Shown in pieces: positions 43,280-53,013 of a stretch of DNA of 64,000 nucleotides. The translations under genes were made by a program, and so were the position numbers. The number at the start of each line of letters is the position of its first letter. Position 1 is the stretch's first letter. Where the stretch lies: positions 558,001-622,000 of the forward strand of contig NZ_JAIETU010000005.1 of the NCBI RefSeq assembly GCF_019744875.1, written 5' to 3'. The notes below the pieces were generated by a model. The model made no database searches and was not told the DNA's origin. It saw only the letters and a program-made list of their open reading frames with translations. The DNA comes from Hyphomicrobium sp. GTDB taxonomy: Bacteria > Pseudomonadota > Alphaproteobacteria > Rhizobiales > Hyphomicrobiaceae.

Positions 43280-45871
43280 CTAGGCTGTCCGCAGCGCCTG
43301 GGCGGGCTTGGTCCGCAAAACCGACCACGTGCCGAACGCGCCGAACAGCAGCACCAGTCCCACCGCCACGCCGAGCGCCATCAGCACCGCCCCGAGGCTG
43401 AACGAGAACGGGATGTGCATGATCTCCGTGACGGCGATCCAGGCCGCGAACGCGCCGAGCCCGACCGCGAACAGCGCCGAGATCACCGCCAGCAGCAGAT
43501 ACTCGACGAGGTGCGTCGTCAGCACACGCCGGCGGGTCGCCCCCAGCACCTTTAGCACCACGGCATCGAGAATGCGCCGCCGCTGGGCGGTGGCGAGCGC
43601 GCCGGCCAGAACCAGCGCCCCGGCCAGCAGCGTCACCGTGCCGGCGGCGCGCACGGCCACCATGACCTTGGACAGAATGGCCGTCGCCGCTTCGAGCGCG
43701 TCACGCACACGGATCACCGTGACCGACGGGAAGGCCTTGCCGATGGCGCGGCCGAGCTGGGCTTCCGCGGCGACGGCCGTGCCCTCGGGCAGGCTGACAG
43801 TGGCGAGCAGGTTGTGCGGCGCGTTCTCGAGGGTGTTGGCCGAAAAGACCATGACGAAGTTCAATGTCAGGCTTTCCCACTTCACCTCGCGCAAGTTGGC
43901 GATGCGGGCCGTAACGTTGCGGCCCAGCACGTTGACCGTCACCATGTCTCCAATCTTGAGGCCGAGATGTCCGGCGAGGTCGCGCTCGAACGAGATCAGC
44001 GGCTCGCCGCGGTAGCCTACCGGCCACCACTCGCCTTCAACCAGCGTCGAGCCTTCGGGAATCGTATCGGAATAGGTGAGGCCGCGATCGCCGTTGAGCA
44101 CCCATTGCGCTTCCGGCGGCACCTTGAACTCCTCCGCCTTGCGGCCCCGCATCTCGACGAGGCGGCCGCGCAGCATCGGGGCTTCCACGACGTGCGCGCC
44201 AGGCACCTCGCGTTCGACGATGCCGACCAGCGCAGCCGCGTCCGACTTGGGGACGTCGAGCAGGAAGTGGCTCGGCGCCTTTTCGGGTAACCGGCTTGTC
44301 AGCTCCCTGGTCAGCGACGCATCGGCGAGCGCGACGGCGACGAGCAGCGACAGGCCCGCGCCGAGCGAAATCACCACCGACCGCGTCAAGCCGCCCGGGG
44401 CGCCGAGATTGCCGATGGCGAGCGCCAGCTCGGGCCACTTGGGACGCGGCACGCGCCGTGCGATCCAGGTCACGGCGTAGCCGAGCGCGGTAAAGACGGC
44501 GAACACCAGCACGAGCGCGCCACAGAAGTAGAGCGCGATGCGCGTCGATTCCGACATCATCAGCACGAAACCGAGCAGCGTGGCGGCGATGGCCGCCGTG
44601 AGCACGATGATGGACGTGCGCGGCCAGACCCGCTCCGGGGCGACCTCATCGCGAAACAGCACGCTCGGCTTGATCAATTCGGCACGGCCGAGCGGCCAGA
44701 GCGTAAACAGCAGCGCGACGAGCACGCCGTAGGTTGCGCTGATCAGCGCGGTCATGGGCGAAAACGCGTATTCGGCCTGGATCGGGAGCTGGTCGCCGTA
44801 GGCGGCGATCAGAATGCGCGGCGCCGTGAGGCCCACGGCCAATCCGACCGCCACGCCAATGAGGGTGATGACGACCACCTGGACCAGGAAGATCCAGAGC
44901 ACCGTGCGGCTCGGCGCGCCGACGGTCTTCATCGTGGCGATGACGTCGCGGCGGCGGTCGATGAACGTTGCCACGGCGCTCGCGATGCCGACGCCGCCGA
45001 CGAGAAGAGCTGCAAGGCCGAGGAAGGTCAGGAACTGACGCAGCCGGTCGAGCGTGCGCGACACCTGGGGCGAAGGATTGCGCCGGTCGGCGATGACGAA
45101 GCCGGACGGCTCCAGCTCCCGCTTCGCCAGCTCGCGAAACGCGCCGACGTCTTCCGGTACGGCGCCGGTGGGCTCCGGGCGCTTTAGCGCGTAGCGCCAG
45201 CGCACGAGGGCGCCCGGCTGGATCAGGCCGGTTTTTTCGAGGTTCACGATCGAGAGAAACACGCGCGGGCCGTAGGTGAGCCGGTCGGCTACGGAATCGG
45301 GCTCGCTCTCCAGCTCGGCGCGGACGGTGAAATCTACCTGGCCGATACGGATTTTGTCGCCGATGCCGAGGCCGAGCTGGCTCAACAGAACGGGATCGGC
45401 CACGACGCCGGGGTCGCCGGGAGCATCGATCGCCTCATGGAAGGACGCGCCTTTCGCCTCCACACGTCCGGCCAGCGGATAGGCCGCGTCGACACCCTTG
45501 AGCTCGATCAACGCCTGCTGCTCGCCGTCGATGCTGCGCGCCATCGTGCGCAGGGTGGCGGCTTCGCTCACGGTGCCCTTGCCGGCCAGCCATTGCCGTT
45601 CGGCATCGGTGGCGCGGGTGTGCATGCGCGCAAACGCCAGATCGCCGCCGAGAAGAACCTCGCCCTGGCGCTCGAAGCCGTCGCGCAAGGCATCCGACAG
45701 GGAGCCGACGGTCGCGATGACGGCCACGCCGAGCGCGACGCAGGCCATAAAAATGTAGAAGCCGCCAAAGCCCGAGCGCAGATCGCGCAACGCAATCGAA
45801 ACAAGGCGCGCGGGCGAAAGGCCCGTCCGCTTGTGCGGCTCGCCGGTAAAGGGTCCTGCCATGGCCGTCAT
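43280..45871 (-). CDS. ABC transporter permease, FtsX-like (YbbP type)
   Basis: An 863-aa permease from ATG 45871, which overlaps the stop of the ATPase gene by ATGA. The layout is that of YbbP: an N-terminal helix, a large periplasmic domain, then two FtsX units each with three or four membrane helices (ALLVGGVGIASAVATFIDRRRDVIATMKTVGAPS; and the C-terminal one with LAGALATAQRRRILDAVVLKVLGATRRRV). It forms a pump with the YbbA-type ATPase next to it. In E. coli this pair is linked with the TesA esterase, as here. Proposed substrates are lipids or lipoproteins, not established. Confidence 0.93.
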   Translation of the reverse strand: MTAMAGPFTGEPHKRTGLSPARLVSIALRDLRSGFGGFYIFMACVALGVAVIATVGSLSDALRDGFERQGEVLLGGDLAFARMHTRATDAERQWLAGKGTVSEAATLRTMARSIDGEQQALIELKGVDAAYPLAGRVEAKGASFHEAIDAPGDPGVVADPVLLSQLGLGIGDKIRIGQVDFTVRAELESEPDSVADRLTYGPRVFLSIVNLEKTGLIQPGALVRWRYALKRPEPTGAVPEDVGAFRELAKRELEPSGFVIADRRNPSPQVSRTLDRLRQFLTFLGLAALLVGGVGIASAVATFIDRRRDVIATMKTVGAPSRTVLWIFLVQVVVITLIGVAVGLAVGLTAPRILIAAYGDQLPIQAEYAFSPMTALISATYGVLVALLFTLWPLGRAELIKPSVLFRDEVAPERVWPRTSIIVLTAAIAATLLGFVLMMSESTRIALYFCGALVLVFAVFTALGYAVTWIARRVPRPKWPELALAIGNLGAPGGLTRSVVISLGAGLSLLVAVALADASLTRELTSRLPEKAPSHFLLDVPKSDAAALVGIVEREVPGAHVVEAPMLRGRLVEMRGRKAEEFKVPPEAQWVLNGDRGLTYSDTIPEGSTLVEGEWWPVGYRGEPLISFERDLAGHLGLKIGDMVTVNVLGRNVTARIANLREVKWESLTLNFVMVFSANTLENAPHNLLATVSLPEGTAVAAEAQLGRAIGKAFPSVTVIRVRDALEAATAILSKVMVAVRAAGTVTLLAGALVLAGALATAQRRRILDAVVLKVLGATRRRVLTTHLVEYLLLAVISALFAVGLGAFAAWIAVTEIMHIPFSFSLGAVLMALGVAVGLVLLFGAFGTWSVLRTKPAQALRTA

Positions 45872-46611
45872 GCTGCCACCACGGACTGCTCGTCTGCCAC
45901 GATGCGGCCGTCGGCCATGCGGATCGTGCGTTCGCATTGCTGGGCGAGGCGCTCGTCGTGCGTGACGAGGACGAGCGTGGCGCCGGACTTGCGCTTCATC
46001 CCGAACAGGAGATCGACGACGGTGCGTCCCGTCTGGCCGTCGAGATTGCCGGTGGGTTCGTCGGCGAGCAGAAGCTTGGGCCGCGGCGCGAGGGCGCGGG
46101 CGAGCGCGACGCGCTGCTGCTCGCCGCCGGAAAGTTGCGCCGGGAAGTGGTCGAGGCGGAGCCCGAGGCCAACGTCGGCCAGCAGGTCGCGCGCGCGGAA
46201 TCGCGCGTCGGCAACGCCGGAAAACTCCAGCGGCAACGCCACGTTCTCAAGCGCCGTCATGGTCGGGATGAGATGGAACGACTGAAACACAATGCCGATA
46301 TCCTCGCCGCGCGCCAGCGCGAGCTGGTCCTCGTCCAGAGCATTGAAATCGCGCCCGGCAACATGCACATGCCCATTGGTGGCGCGCTCCAATCCCGCGA
46401 GGATCATGAGCAACGAGGTTTTTCCCGACCCGGATGGGCCGACGATGGCAAGCGACTGGCCACGCGCAATATCGAGCGAAATCCCCTTGAGGATCTCGAC
46501 GAGACCGGCTCTGCTGGCGAGGTTGAGCCGAACGTCGGCAAGGCTGATGATTGGCTGGGACGTCGGCTGGGACAAGGCGTGGGGCTCCATCTGTCGCAAA
46601 TGCGTCGGCAT
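45868..46611 (-). CDS. ABC transporter ATP-binding protein (YbbA type)
   Basis: A 247-aa ATPase of the MacB/LolD/YbbA branch. Motifs: Walker A GPSGSGKTSLL, Q-loop FQSFHLIPTM, signature LSGGEQQRVALARA, Walker B LLLADEPTGNLD, D-loop and H-loop LVLVTHDERL. The start is near 46611 or at Met 8. It overlaps the permease gene by ATGA and is divergent from the esterase at 46726, with a 114-bp shared promoter region. Confidence 0.95.
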   Translation of the reverse strand: MPTHLRQMEPHALSQPTSQPIISLADVRLNLASRAGLVEILKGISLDIARGQSLAIVGPSGSGKTSLLMILAGLERATNGHVHVAGRDFNALDEDQLALARGEDIGIVFQSFHLIPTMTALENVALPLEFSGVADARFRARDLLADVGLGLRLDHFPAQLSGGEQQRVALARALAPRPKLLLADEPTGNLDGQTGRTVVDLLFGMKRKSGATLVLVTHDERLAQQCERTIRMADGRIVADEQSVVAA

Positions 46612-46725
46612 CCGAATTGTCCGGGTGCGGGATCGGCGCGTGCTGCGGCGCGCATCGCTTCAACCCGGGCTCAAACCCGAACGGAAACAAGCTCGCCGAG
46701 TGTTACGGCGTCGTGAGGCAAAAAA

Positions 46726-47439
46726 ATGAAGGCAAAGCAAAGCGCTCCAACTCTCGCAGGTCAGATGGTGCGGTTGCTCGCATTGTTCAACCTTTGGCTG
46801 GCGATCGTGGTGGCGCTCTCGGCGCAGGCCGCAGCGCTCGACTCCAGCGACGCCGCGCCGATCCGGATCGTGGCCTTTGGCGATAGCCTGACGGCGGGAT
46901 ACCGGCTCAAGCCGAGCGAGGCGTTCCCGGTCCAGCTCGCCGCGGCCCTGAAGGCCAAAGGCTACAACGTCGACGTGGCCAACGCGGGCGTCTCTGGCGA
47001 TACGACCGCGGCCGGGCTTGCGCGCCTCGACTGGTCCGTGCCCGACGGCACCGAAGCTGTGATCCTCGAGCTTGGCGCCAACGATGCCTTGCGCGGCATC
47101 GCGCCGAACGTGACGCGCACCAACCTCGATGCGATCGTGAAAAAGCTCCGCGAGCGCAAGATCGAGGTGCTGGTCGCCGGCATGAAAGCGCCCAAAAACC
47201 TCGGAGACGACTACGAACGGCAATTCGAGCCGATCTTCGTCGATCTGGCCGAGCAATACGGCGCGCTGCGCTACCCGTTTTTTCTCGACGGCGTGGTCCT
47301 CGACGCCAAACTCAACCTAGATGACGGCATGCATCCGACGGGCGAGGGCGTCGGCGTCATCGTTTCGCGCATCCTGCCCACGGTCGAGCAATTGATCGAA
47401 CGCGTGCGCGCGAAGCGCCCCGTGTTGGCGACCCCCTAG
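46726..47439 (+). CDS. GDSL/SGNH arylesterase (TesA-like)
   Basis: A 237-aa periplasmic esterase. The N-terminus carries a hydrophobic export signal (RLLALFNLWLAIVVALSAQAAA). SGNH residues are S54 in FGDSLTAGY, G88/G91 in NAGVSGDT, N119 in LGANDALRG, and the Asp-His pair in DDGMHPTGEG. It hydrolyses acyl-thioester or aryl-ester bonds in TesA homologues. The gene is divergent from the YbbA/YbbP-type ABC pair, a conserved arrangement suggesting a joint role in lipid or ester handling at the envelope. Confidence 0.93.
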   Translation: MKAKQSAPTLAGQMVRLLALFNLWLAIVVALSAQAAALDSSDAAPIRIVAFGDSLTAGYRLKPSEAFPVQLAAALKAKGYNVDVANAGVSGDTTAAGLARLDWSVPDGTEAVILELGANDALRGIAPNVTRTNLDAIVKKLRERKIEVLVAGMKAPKNLGDDYERQFEPIFVDLAEQYGALRYPFFLDGVVLDAKLNLDDGMHPTGEGVGVIVSRILPTVEQLIERVRAKRPVLATP

Positions 47440-47454
47440 CTGAACGGTTCACAA

Positions 47455-48033
47455 ATGCCCCGCCTGTTCACCGCCATCGCGCTGCCCGAGCAACTGGCCG
47501 ACTATCTGGCCGACCTCGCCATGCCGCTCGCGGGCGCGCGGTGGGTCGAGCCGCAAGACATGCACATCACGTTGCGTTTCGCGGGCGATATCGACAATCC
47601 GACTGCCAACGAGTTTCACGCGTCTCTCGCGACCATCGACGAGCCGGCGTTCACATTGCGGCTGTCCGGGTTTGGCGCGTTCGGAGGGCAGCAGCCGCGC
47701 ACACTGTGGGCGGGCGTCGAGGATAGCCCGTGGCTCGAAGGGCTGGCGCGCGCCAACGAGCGGGCGGCGCGCGTGGCGGGCCTCAAACAAGACAAGCACG
47801 GCTTCAAGCCGCATGTGACGCTGGCGCGCCTGCGCGGAACGCGGCCCGAGGCGGTCGCGCGCGTGCTGCAGGAGCTTGGCGCCTATCGCAGCAAGCCGTT
47901 TTCTGTCGAGAGCTTCGGGCTCTATTCGTCGCGGCCGAAGGTGGGCGGCGGGCCGTACGTGATCGAGGACAGCTTCAGCTTGCGCGGCGGATCGGCCGAT
48001 GCGTCCGATTGGGCCGACGAGCGCAGCAGGTGA
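47455..48033 (+). CDS. thpR: RNA 2',3'-cyclic phosphodiesterase (2H family)
   Basis: A 192-aa 2H phosphoesterase. The two catalytic H-x-T-x motifs are HITLRF near residue 40 and HVTLARL near 122. PRLFTAIALPEQ at the start and RPKVGGGPYVIEDSF near the end are typical. It opens 2',3'-cyclic phosphate ends of RNA. It follows the esterase by 15 bp on the same strand and may be co-transcribed with it. Confidence 0.93.
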   Translation: MPRLFTAIALPEQLADYLADLAMPLAGARWVEPQDMHITLRFAGDIDNPTANEFHASLATIDEPAFTLRLSGFGAFGGQQPRTLWAGVEDSPWLEGLARANERAARVAGLKQDKHGFKPHVTLARLRGTRPEAVARVLQELGAYRSKPFSVESFGLYSSRPKVGGGPYVIEDSFSLRGGSADASDWADERSR

Positions 48034-48066
48034 CGCGCCGAAATCGCAGGACCTGGCGGACGCGAG

Positions 48067-49056
48067 CTAGCGCCGGATGATCAGGCTGGCATCCGACACG
48101 CGAATGCGGCGCTCGGTGATGCGGTTCGATGCGCCGGCCCGCAGTGCGCGCACGAGGCGGGGCTGCACTTCCGCCTGCCGCACGAGGCGGACCTTCACGC
48201 GCTCCGTGGCGCGAACCTTTGCACGCACGACCAGCTCGCGCGCGGCGGCCTTGCGGACACTCGCGGTTTCGATGCGCTGGCCCGTTGCCCCGGCCAGCAC
48301 CTCGGGCGACCGGCCGGTGACGAGATCCGCGCCCGTCAGAGCGCGCCCCCGCGCCCGTGTTTCCTGCACAGCTGTGGCGAGCGCTGCCACCTGCGCCCCG
48401 CTTACGGGATCGCCGCTCCGGGCCGCCTGCTCGGCCGCGTAGAGACGGTGGCGCTCGGCGGAGGCTTCCGTCCACGGATTCGGCGAGCAGGTGCACTGGG
48501 CGTCATAGGAGACGCGGTGCTTGAAGGCGGTCGCGAGCGACGCATAGGGCTTGCCGTCGAGGCTGGTCATCGTTTCCGGCGCGCCGCCGCTGTTCTTGTA
48601 GACGAACAGCATGGCGGGCGAACCGCACGTCGCGCGGCACGTCTCTTCGTCGCGCTGGAATTCGCCCGGCTGGGCGGCCGCGCTGATCGGGAAGTAGAAG
48701 CCGTCGCAGAGACGGACGCAGAGCGTGCGATAGCCGCCGTTGAGATCACGCAGCTTGGGCTTGCGGCTGGCGCACGCGGTGCCGTCCCTGCCGCAGCGCG
48801 CCTTGCGCTTGGCGGTCTTCTGCACGGCGAGGTGCACTTTCGCCTTGCGGCGGCCGTTTTCCTCCGGGCGATCGTAGGTGCCGGAGATGACATCAGACAG
48901 GCTCATGGCCGAGCCGAGCACGGCTGAGCCCGCAGGCGCTGGCGCCTCATCGCCACCCCAAAGGATGAACGAGGCGAGGCCGATGACAGCGAGGATCGAC
49001 AGACGAAGAAACACGGTACGCAATCCTGCCCGGTGAAACGCACTCGAATTAACCAC
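48067..49056 (-). CDS. DUF2865 domain-containing exported protein
   Basis: A 329-aa protein with an N-terminal signal or anchor (VFLRLSILAVIGLASFILWG). The DUF2865 core (about 105-205) has YRTLCVRLCDGFYFPIS, QRDEETCRATCG, LFVYKNSGGAPETM, and HRVSYDAQCTC, with conserved Cys pairs that probably form disulphides in the periplasm. The C-terminal third is Arg/Ala-rich and disordered. Function unknown; the family is confined mainly to alphaproteobacteria. Confidence 0.9.
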   Translation of the reverse strand: MVNSSAFHRAGLRTVFLRLSILAVIGLASFILWGGDEAPAPAGSAVLGSAMSLSDVISGTYDRPEENGRRKAKVHLAVQKTAKRKARCGRDGTACASRKPKLRDLNGGYRTLCVRLCDGFYFPISAAAQPGEFQRDEETCRATCGSPAMLFVYKNSGGAPETMTSLDGKPYASLATAFKHRVSYDAQCTCSPNPWTEASAERHRLYAAEQAARSGDPVSGAQVAALATAVQETRARGRALTGADLVTGRSPEVLAGATGQRIETASVRKAAARELVVRAKVRATERVKVRLVRQAEVQPRLVRALRAGASNRITERRIRVSDASLIIRR

Positions 49057-49241
49057 GCGAGGGCTTCGCGCCCTTGCCTTCGTCGAGATCTATCGGAACG
49101 CTGCAGCCTCGGCAAACACAAGTTTTTCCGTATGTTAAACGCGACGGCTGCGGCATCTCCCGCAACACCGCGGCGTGCTTTCGGCGCGCATGCGGGCTGC
49201 GATTAGGTTAAGACTGGGACGAAGCTTCCGGGGGGGACTAC

Positions 49242-50651
49242 GTGCAGGATTCAATCGCCACCACCGATATTGCGGCTCAGCGCGGCGGCGCGCCTGTCGT
49301 TGCCGCTCCGCGGCGCGCGCTCGTCTCCTGGGCGCTGTTCGATTGGGCGGCGCAGCCCTACTACACCCTCGTTCTGACGTTCCTGTTTGCGCCCTACTTC
49401 GCCAATTTCGTCGCCGCGTCTCCCGCGCAGGGCCAGGCGCTCTGGGGTTACGCGGCCGCCACGGCCGGCATCCTCATCGCCGTCGGCAGCCCGTTCCTGG
49501 GCGCGCTCGCCGATGGCGGCGGACGGCGGAAGCCCTGGATCGCGCTGTTCTCTGTCGTGTTCGTTGCGGGGCTCGCGACGCTCTGGCTCGCGCGGCCGGC
49601 CGCCGATACCTCGACCATCGTTCTTGTGCTGGCCGCGTTCGTCGCGGCGACGGCGATGGCCGAGTTCACGACCGTTTTCACCAACGCGATGATGCCGACG
49701 CTGGTGCCGCAGAGCCAGCTCGGCCGGCTTTCGGGTCTGGCGTGGGCCATCGGCTATGCGGGTGGGCTCGTCAGCCTCGCTCTCATGGCGGGCTTCATCG
49801 TTGCCGATCCGGCCACGGGGCGCTCGGTGCTCGGGTTCGAGCCGGTGCTGACCCTCGATGCCGTGCAGCGCGAGGGCGAGCGCCTCGTCGGGCCGTTCGC
49901 GGCGATCTGGTACGTGCTGTTCATGATCCCGTTCTTCCTGTTCGTGCCGGACAAGCGCGGCGCGGGTGGTGCCTCGGGGCGGCCTGCGCTCGCCGAGCTG
50001 TGGTCGACCATCCGGTCGCTTTCCGGCGACCGCAACATGCTGCACTTCCTCGCCGCGCGGATGCTCTACTCGGACGGCCTGGCCGCCATCTTCGCGTTCG
50101 GCGGTATCTATGGCGCATCCGTGTTCGGCTGGGGCGCGCTCGAACTCGGGCTGTTCGGCATCGTGCTGACCCTCGCGGGCACGGTCGGAGCCGTGATCGG
50201 CGGCGTGCTCGACGACAAAGTCGGATCGAAGACCGTCATCATGGTGTCGCTGGTGCTGCTGCTCGCGGGCGCGCTCGGCATCCTGTCGGTCGACGCCGGC
50301 CACGTGCTTTATGTGAACGAGGTGGTACCCAAGGCGCCGGGCTCCGGCCCGTTCTCGTCGACCGGCGAACTGGTGTTTCTCGCCTTCGCCGTGCTGGTCG
50401 GCATGGTGGCGGCCCCCGTGCAGGCAGCCAGCCGCGCGCTGCTCGCCCGCCTCGCGCCGCCCGAGAAGATGACGCAGTATTTCGGGCTGTTCGCATTCTC
50501 GGGAAAGGTCACGGCGTTCCTGGCTCCGCTGCTCGTGGCGGCGGTGACGCAGGCGACCGGAAGCCAACGCATCGGCATGGCGTCGATCGCGGTGTTCCTG
50601 ATCGCGGGCCTCGTGCTGATGCTGCCCGTGCGCACACCTGTCCGTACCTGA
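49242..50651 (+). CDS. MFS transporter, UMF1 family (Atg22-like)
   Basis: A 469-aa transporter with about 12 membrane helices. Landmarks are SWALFDWAAQPYYTLVLTFLFAPYF at the first helix, ALADGGGRRKPWI as the loop 2-3 MFS motif, and FSSTGELVFLAFAVLVG late in the protein. It begins with GTG 49242, preceded by GGGGGGGA. UMF1 proteins are bacterial relatives of vacuolar Atg22 effluxers; substrate unknown, perhaps amino acids. It is monocistronic and convergent with the glutamate synthase-like gene. Confidence 0.92.
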   Translation: MQDSIATTDIAAQRGGAPVVAAPRRALVSWALFDWAAQPYYTLVLTFLFAPYFANFVAASPAQGQALWGYAAATAGILIAVGSPFLGALADGGGRRKPWIALFSVVFVAGLATLWLARPAADTSTIVLVLAAFVAATAMAEFTTVFTNAMMPTLVPQSQLGRLSGLAWAIGYAGGLVSLALMAGFIVADPATGRSVLGFEPVLTLDAVQREGERLVGPFAAIWYVLFMIPFFLFVPDKRGAGGASGRPALAELWSTIRSLSGDRNMLHFLAARMLYSDGLAAIFAFGGIYGASVFGWGALELGLFGIVLTLAGTVGAVIGGVLDDKVGSKTVIMVSLVLLLAGALGILSVDAGHVLYVNEVVPKAPGSGPFSSTGELVFLAFAVLVGMVAAPVQAASRALLARLAPPEKMTQYFGLFAFSGKVTAFLAPLLVAAVTQATGSQRIGMASIAVFLIAGLVLMLPVRTPVRT

Positions 50652-50687
50652 TCCGGCCGGACATGAGCCGGTCCGGAACGGCGGCGC

Positions 50688-52352
50688 TTACTCTGCGGCG
50701 ACCGCGTGAATAACGGCGCCACCGCGGCCGATGGGCGCGAAGCTCTCGGCGGTGGCGATCGCCCACGCATTCTCGAAGCGTGCGTCTGAGGTTCCGAGCA
50801 ACAGCTCGCCCGGCTTCAGGGGATGGTACAGCTCGGCGAACGTCACGACGCGGTCGGGCGCAGCGCGGTGCATGAAGTGGTGCGGCTCGAGCTGGCGCGG
50901 GTGATCGAGGCCGGCCGCAGCGACCAGCTCGGCTAGCGCCTTGACGGTCTCCTTGTGGAACTGCGCCACGCGTTCGGCCTTGCTCGGCACGTCGATGGCG
51001 CGCTGGCGCATCGGGTCCTGCGTGGCGACGCCCGTGGGGCAACGGTCCGTGTGGCACTGCTGGGCCTGGATGCAGCCGACGGCGAACATGAAGCCGCGCG
51101 CGGCGTTGCACCAGTCCGCGCCGAGCGCCATCACGCGCGCCATGTCGAAAGCGGTCGTGATCTTGCCCGACACGCCGATCTTGATGCGGTCGCGAAGGTT
51201 GGCGCCGACGAGGGCGGCGTGCACGAAGGCGAGGCCATCCCGCAGTGGTGTGCCGACGTGATCCATGAACTCGAGCGGGGCGGCGCCGGTGCCGCCTTCC
51301 TTGCCGTCGACGACGATGAAATCGGGCGTGATGTCGGTTTCCAGCATCGCCTTCACGACGGCCAGGAATTCCCACGGATGGCCGACGCAGAGCTTGAACC
51401 CGACCGGCTTGCCGCCCGAAAGGTGGCGCAGCTCGGCAATGAAGCTCATCATTTCAATGGGCGTGGAGAACGACGGATGGCGCGCGGGCGAGATGCAATC
51501 GCGGCCCATCTCGATGCCGCGGATGCGGGCGACCTCTTCCGTCACCTTGGCGGCGGGCAGCACGCCGCCGTGGCCGGGTTTGGCGCCTTGCGAGAGCTTG
51601 AGCTCGATCATCTTGACTTGCGGATTGGCGGAGATCTCGGCGAACTTTTCGGGCGAGAACGTGCCGTCCGCGTTGCGGCAGGCGAAGTATCCGGAGCCGA
51701 TCTGCAGAATGATGTCGCCGCCGTTCTCGCGGTGATAGGGCGAGTAGCCGCCTTCGCCGGTGTCGTGCGCGAATCCGCCGAGGGCCGCGCCCTTGTTGAG
51801 CGCGCGGATGGCATTGGCGGAGAGCGAGCCGTAGCTCATGGCTGAAATGTTGAAGACGGATGCCGAGTACGGCTGAGCGCAGTGCGGCCCGCCGATCACG
51901 ATGCGGAACGGCTCGGGCGATGCCCGCTTCGGCGCCATCGAATGATGCAGCCACTCGTAGCGGCTCTCGTAGACGTCGTACATCGTGCCGAACGGACGCT
52001 TGTCCAGCTCCTTCTTGGCGCGCTGGTAGACGATGGCGCGCTTGTCGCGCGGGAACGGTGCGCCGTCCTTGTCGGCCTCGAAGAAGTACTGGCGCAGCTC
52101 GGGGCGGATCTCTTCGAGGATGAAGCGCATGTGCGCGACGATGGGGTAGTTGCGCAGAATGGCGTGGCGCGTCTGCGTGATATCGCGCAGGCCGAGCGCG
52201 GCGAGGGACGCGGAGGCCGCCAGCAGCAGGGCCGTCACCGGCGTGACTGCTGCGAGACCGCCCAGCATGAGCACGGCCAGCGCGACCGTTACGGCGACGG
52301 CAACCGTTAACGAAAGGTAGCGGGGCGTGAACGGCGTCAGGACAAAGTTCAT
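50688..52352 (-). CDS. FMN-binding glutamate synthase-family protein
   Basis: A 554-aa protein from ATG 52352. Two N-terminal hydrophobic segments (SLTVAVAVTVALAVLMLGGLAA; VTALLLAASASLAALGL) anchor it to the membrane. The rest matches the GltS central and FMN domain: NISAMSYGSLSANAIRALNKGA, EGGYSPYHRENGGDIILQIGSGYF, SQGAKPGHGGVLP, VDGKEGGTGAAPLEF. The cluster-binding segment is CIQAQQCHTDRCPTGVA. It lacks the glutaminase domain, so it may be an archaeal-type or ferredoxin-linked enzyme, or another FMN dehydrogenase. Confidence 0.93.
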   Translation of the reverse strand: MNFVLTPFTPRYLSLTVAVAVTVALAVLMLGGLAAVTPVTALLLAASASLAALGLRDITQTRHAILRNYPIVAHMRFILEEIRPELRQYFFEADKDGAPFPRDKRAIVYQRAKKELDKRPFGTMYDVYESRYEWLHHSMAPKRASPEPFRIVIGGPHCAQPYSASVFNISAMSYGSLSANAIRALNKGAALGGFAHDTGEGGYSPYHRENGGDIILQIGSGYFACRNADGTFSPEKFAEISANPQVKMIELKLSQGAKPGHGGVLPAAKVTEEVARIRGIEMGRDCISPARHPSFSTPIEMMSFIAELRHLSGGKPVGFKLCVGHPWEFLAVVKAMLETDITPDFIVVDGKEGGTGAAPLEFMDHVGTPLRDGLAFVHAALVGANLRDRIKIGVSGKITTAFDMARVMALGADWCNAARGFMFAVGCIQAQQCHTDRCPTGVATQDPMRQRAIDVPSKAERVAQFHKETVKALAELVAAAGLDHPRQLEPHHFMHRAAPDRVVTFAELYHPLKPGELLLGTSDARFENAWAIATAESFAPIGRGGAVIHAVAAE

Positions 52353-52506
52353 GGAAACCCCCGGGCGGAGACCGGACAGCGCCTGCGGCGCGTCCTTTGC
52401 GCGCGATTTTAGTCGAAATGAATATACGAATTGTTCGATGACGGCTTTTCTGTCGCCGCGCGGCCCATGATGGCGGGCCTTTGCGGCGATTCCCTGCGGG
52501 GACGGC

Positions 52507-53013
52507 CTACTCCCCGCGGCGGGCGACCATGAACCAGGCGGGGCCGGTCTGGGGGTCGTGCCAGACGCGCTGCCAGCGGAACCCGGCTTTCTCGTAGGCG
52601 CGCACGGCGCGCTCGTTCTTGACCGAAGGAAACACACAGACAGCCACAGCCAGTGTGGTCGCGAACACTTCCTCGCGCAGCTTCGCGAGCGCGATCTGGC
52701 CGACGCCACGGCCGCGTTGGTCTTCGGCGGCGATGAAGAGATCGAGATCCCAGGTGCCGGGCTCCAGCTCGTCCGGCAGGTTTTCGCCCCACAGGGTGGC
52801 GTCGACCGCGTGGGCATAGCCGACCGCAACCCCGTCCACCTCGATGACGCGGCAGATGGCGTGGCCGGAGCCGAGCGCCATGTTGACCTCGGCTTCCGTT
52901 GCCGACACCGGTCCCCACCAGTCCTGAACGTCGGGACGGGCGAGCCAGCGGCGAATGAGATCGAAATCGGCGCGCGTGGCCGGCCGCAGGGCGATATGGC
53001 CGGCCGCGTCCAT
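52507..53013 (-). CDS. GNAT family N-acetyltransferase (AAC(6')-like)
   Basis: A 168-aa protein. It shows the acetyltransferase pattern of the aminoglycoside 6'-N-acetyltransferase/RimJ-like group: [29 protein letters not shown], then [21 protein letters not shown] as the acetyl-CoA loop, and [21 protein letters not shown]. Its ATG overlaps the purH stop by one base, so it is translated from the purH transcript. Resistance is only one option; such chromosomal genes often acetylate siderophores, peptides or other amines. Confidence 0.9.
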   Translation of the reverse strand: MDAAGHIALRPATRADFDLIRRWLARPDVQDWWGPVSATEAEVNMALGSGHAICRVIEVDGVAVGYAHAVDATLWGENLPDELEPGTWDLDLFIAAEDQRGRGVGQIALAKLREEVFATTLAVAVCVFPSVKNERAVRAYEKAGFRWQRVWHDPQTGPAWFMVARRGE